Assembly: GCA_029781135.1 (NCBI GenBank)
Contig: JAKOXH010000036.1
Location: forward strand, 1-64,000
Direction: 5' to 3'
Length of the DNA stretch: 64,000 nt
DNA from: Planctomycetota bacterium
GTDB lineage: Bacteria; Planctomycetota; Planctomycetia; Pirellulales; Lacipirellulaceae
Below, piece by piece: positions 63,233 to 64,000 of this stretch; position 1 is the stretch's first letter; every line of letters begins with the position of its first letter. The notes beneath the pieces were generated by a model. The model was not told the DNA's origin and did no database searches. It worked only from the letters and a program-made list of their open reading frames with translations. The position numbers and the translations under genes are program-made.

Positions 63233-63472
63233 CGGCCTGAAAGGCCGCGCTATGATAGCCCAGGGCGAAGCCCTGGGAAAAGGACGCGATAATATATTTA
63301 GCCCTGTAAGGGCGCGCTGAACGCGGGGTACGCCGGGTATTCGGTCCCAACGATTAGCGCGCCCTTACAGGGCTTTCGTATTCGATACAATCTCTAATCC
63401 CAGGGCGGCGGCGCGGCTCGCTTCACTCGCCGGTCCTTGCCCTGGGCTATCCCAGCGCGCCCCTACGGGGCG
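63233..63472. repeat. 240-bp complex palindromic element, copy 1
   Basis: A chain of hairpins: CGGCCTGAAAGGCCG; CCCAGGGC-GAA-GCCCTGGG; AGCCCTGTAAGGGCGCGCT paired with AGCGCGCCCTTACAGGGCT; CCCAGGGC...GCCCTGGG; GCCCC-TAC-GGGGC. A second copy of equal length is at 63536-63775. It starts 60 bases upstream of the HUH transposase. Confidence 0.9.
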
Positions 63473-63535
63473 ATTCGATTGGTCCCAGTCGGATCAACCA
63501 TCGAAAGCACAACACTATTCCGTAGGGTTGACTTT

Positions 63536-63775
63536 CGGCCTGAAAGGCCGCGCTATGATAGCCCAGGGCGAAGCCCTGGGAAAAGGACGCGATAATATAT
63601 TTAGCCCTGTAAGGGCGCGCTGAACGCATGGTACGCCGGGTATTCGGTCCCAATGATTAGCGCGCCCTTACAGGGCTTCCCTATGCGATACGGTCTCTAA
63701 TCCCAGGGCGGCGGCCCGGCTCGCGTGGCTCGCCGGGCCTTGCCCTGGGCTATCGCAGCGCGCCCCTACGGGGCG
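63536..63775. repeat. 240-bp complex palindromic element, copy 2
   Basis: Direct repeat of 63233-63472, the same length and nearly identical. Where the copies differ (for example GCGGCGCGGCTCGCTTCACT versus GCGGCCCGGCTCGCGTGGCT) changes fall in loops or keep the pairing. The 63 bases between copies are unique. Confidence 0.9.
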
Positions 63776-63842
63776 TAACTCGGTCGTGCGGAAATCGCGA
63801 TTACCATTACCACTCAAGGTCGCCAATCAATGTCGCGGTACC

Positions 63843-64000
63843 CTACAGCGCCTCGCACACCAGATCGCCCACTTGGCTCGTGGTGTAGCCCATCTTGCCG
63901 GCGGCTTGGCTCTTCATCTTGGTGCCGGTCACTTTCATGATCGCGTCCATCACGCGCTTGGCGGCCTTCGCTTCGCCCAGTTGGTCGAGCAGCATGCTCA
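63843..64000 (-). CDS. C-terminus of an isopropylmalate/isocitrate dehydrogenase-family protein, cut by window edge
   Basis: 52 codons from the window edge to the TAG at 63843-63845: SMLLDQLGEAKAAKRVMDAI, then MKVTGTKMKSQ, AAGKMGYTTSQVGDLVCEAL. The final GYTTSQVGDLVCEAL is the closing helix of beta-decarboxylating dehydrogenases (LeuB, NAD-isocitrate dehydrogenase). Which one cannot be decided from the C-terminus. The gene reads leftward and the catalytic part is outside the window. Confidence 0.7.
   Translation of the reverse strand, partial: SMLLDQLGEAKAAKRVMDAIMKVTGTKMKSQAAGKMGYTTSQVGDLVCEAL

Noticed and set aside
63447-63653. A 68-codon open frame inside the second 240-bp element
   Set aside because: Its text is the translation of the repeat and matches the spurious N-terminal extension in front of the transposase, so it is not a gene.

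Overview
The window looks like a chromosomal segment of a planctomycete, most likely from the Pirellulales. The sequence shows several marks typical of that group: RLEDRCLLSA/LEERLQMS-type N-terminal motifs on secreted proteins, a C-terminal DUF1559 H-X9-DG fragment, a BBP7-like outer-membrane protein, a dockerin-bearing metzincin with P-domains, a PEP-CTERM protein, Tat-exported hydrolases, moderately high GC, few long operons and many palindromic repeats between genes. The taxonomic call is inference from gene content; no rRNA or tRNA gene was recognised.

Layout. The left edge is the N-terminus of an IS630-type transposase (1-104). Then come a secreted sugar dehydrogenase, a cation exporter and an EF-G paralogue (426-5131). 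A reverse-strand block follows: hisH and hisA, an OmpA-like lipoprotein, a prepilin peptidase, aroK, aroDE, mutL, a sigma-54 two-component pair, pnp and rpsO (5273-19323). From 19725 to 30360 lie a DUF1559 remnant, two unknown membrane proteins, a desaturase, ComEC and a 1419-residue secreted metalloprotease. From 30830 to 34682 are an S9 peptidase lipoprotein and a DAHP synthase preceded by an apparent attenuator. From 35100 to 44420 are a ParB-like small-gene pair, a hydroxypyruvate isomerase-like protein, two membrane proteins with STN-like domains, glutamate dehydrogenase, a toxin-antitoxin pair and threonine aldolase. From 44786 to 53062 are hisD and hisC, the BBP7-like protein, a decayed nucleotidyltransferase, and a saccharopine dehydrogenase/aldehyde dehydrogenase pair. 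From 53063 to the right edge are metH, dihydroorotase, miaE, an acetyltransferase, an SGNH hydrolase, an S53 peptidase, an IS200/RAYT-type transposase beside two copies of a 240-bp palindromic element, and the C-terminus of an isopropylmalate/isocitrate dehydrogenase.

Functional themes. Amino-acid metabolism dominates: four his genes in two places, three shikimate-pathway genes, metH, probable lysine catabolism, gdhA and threonine aldolase. 

Two observations stand out. First, upstream of the DAHP synthase gene (33429-33571) is a 24-codon ORF with seven Phe/Tyr/Trp codons in ten positions, followed by mutually exclusive antiterminator and terminator helices. It reads as a ribosome-mediated attenuator for the entry step of aromatic amino-acid synthesis. 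Second, at least eleven gene junctions carry short arrays of imperfect 7-nt words. The word differs from place to place, the arrays sit flush with gene starts or stops, they often form inverted pairs, and two of them abut truncated gene remnants.
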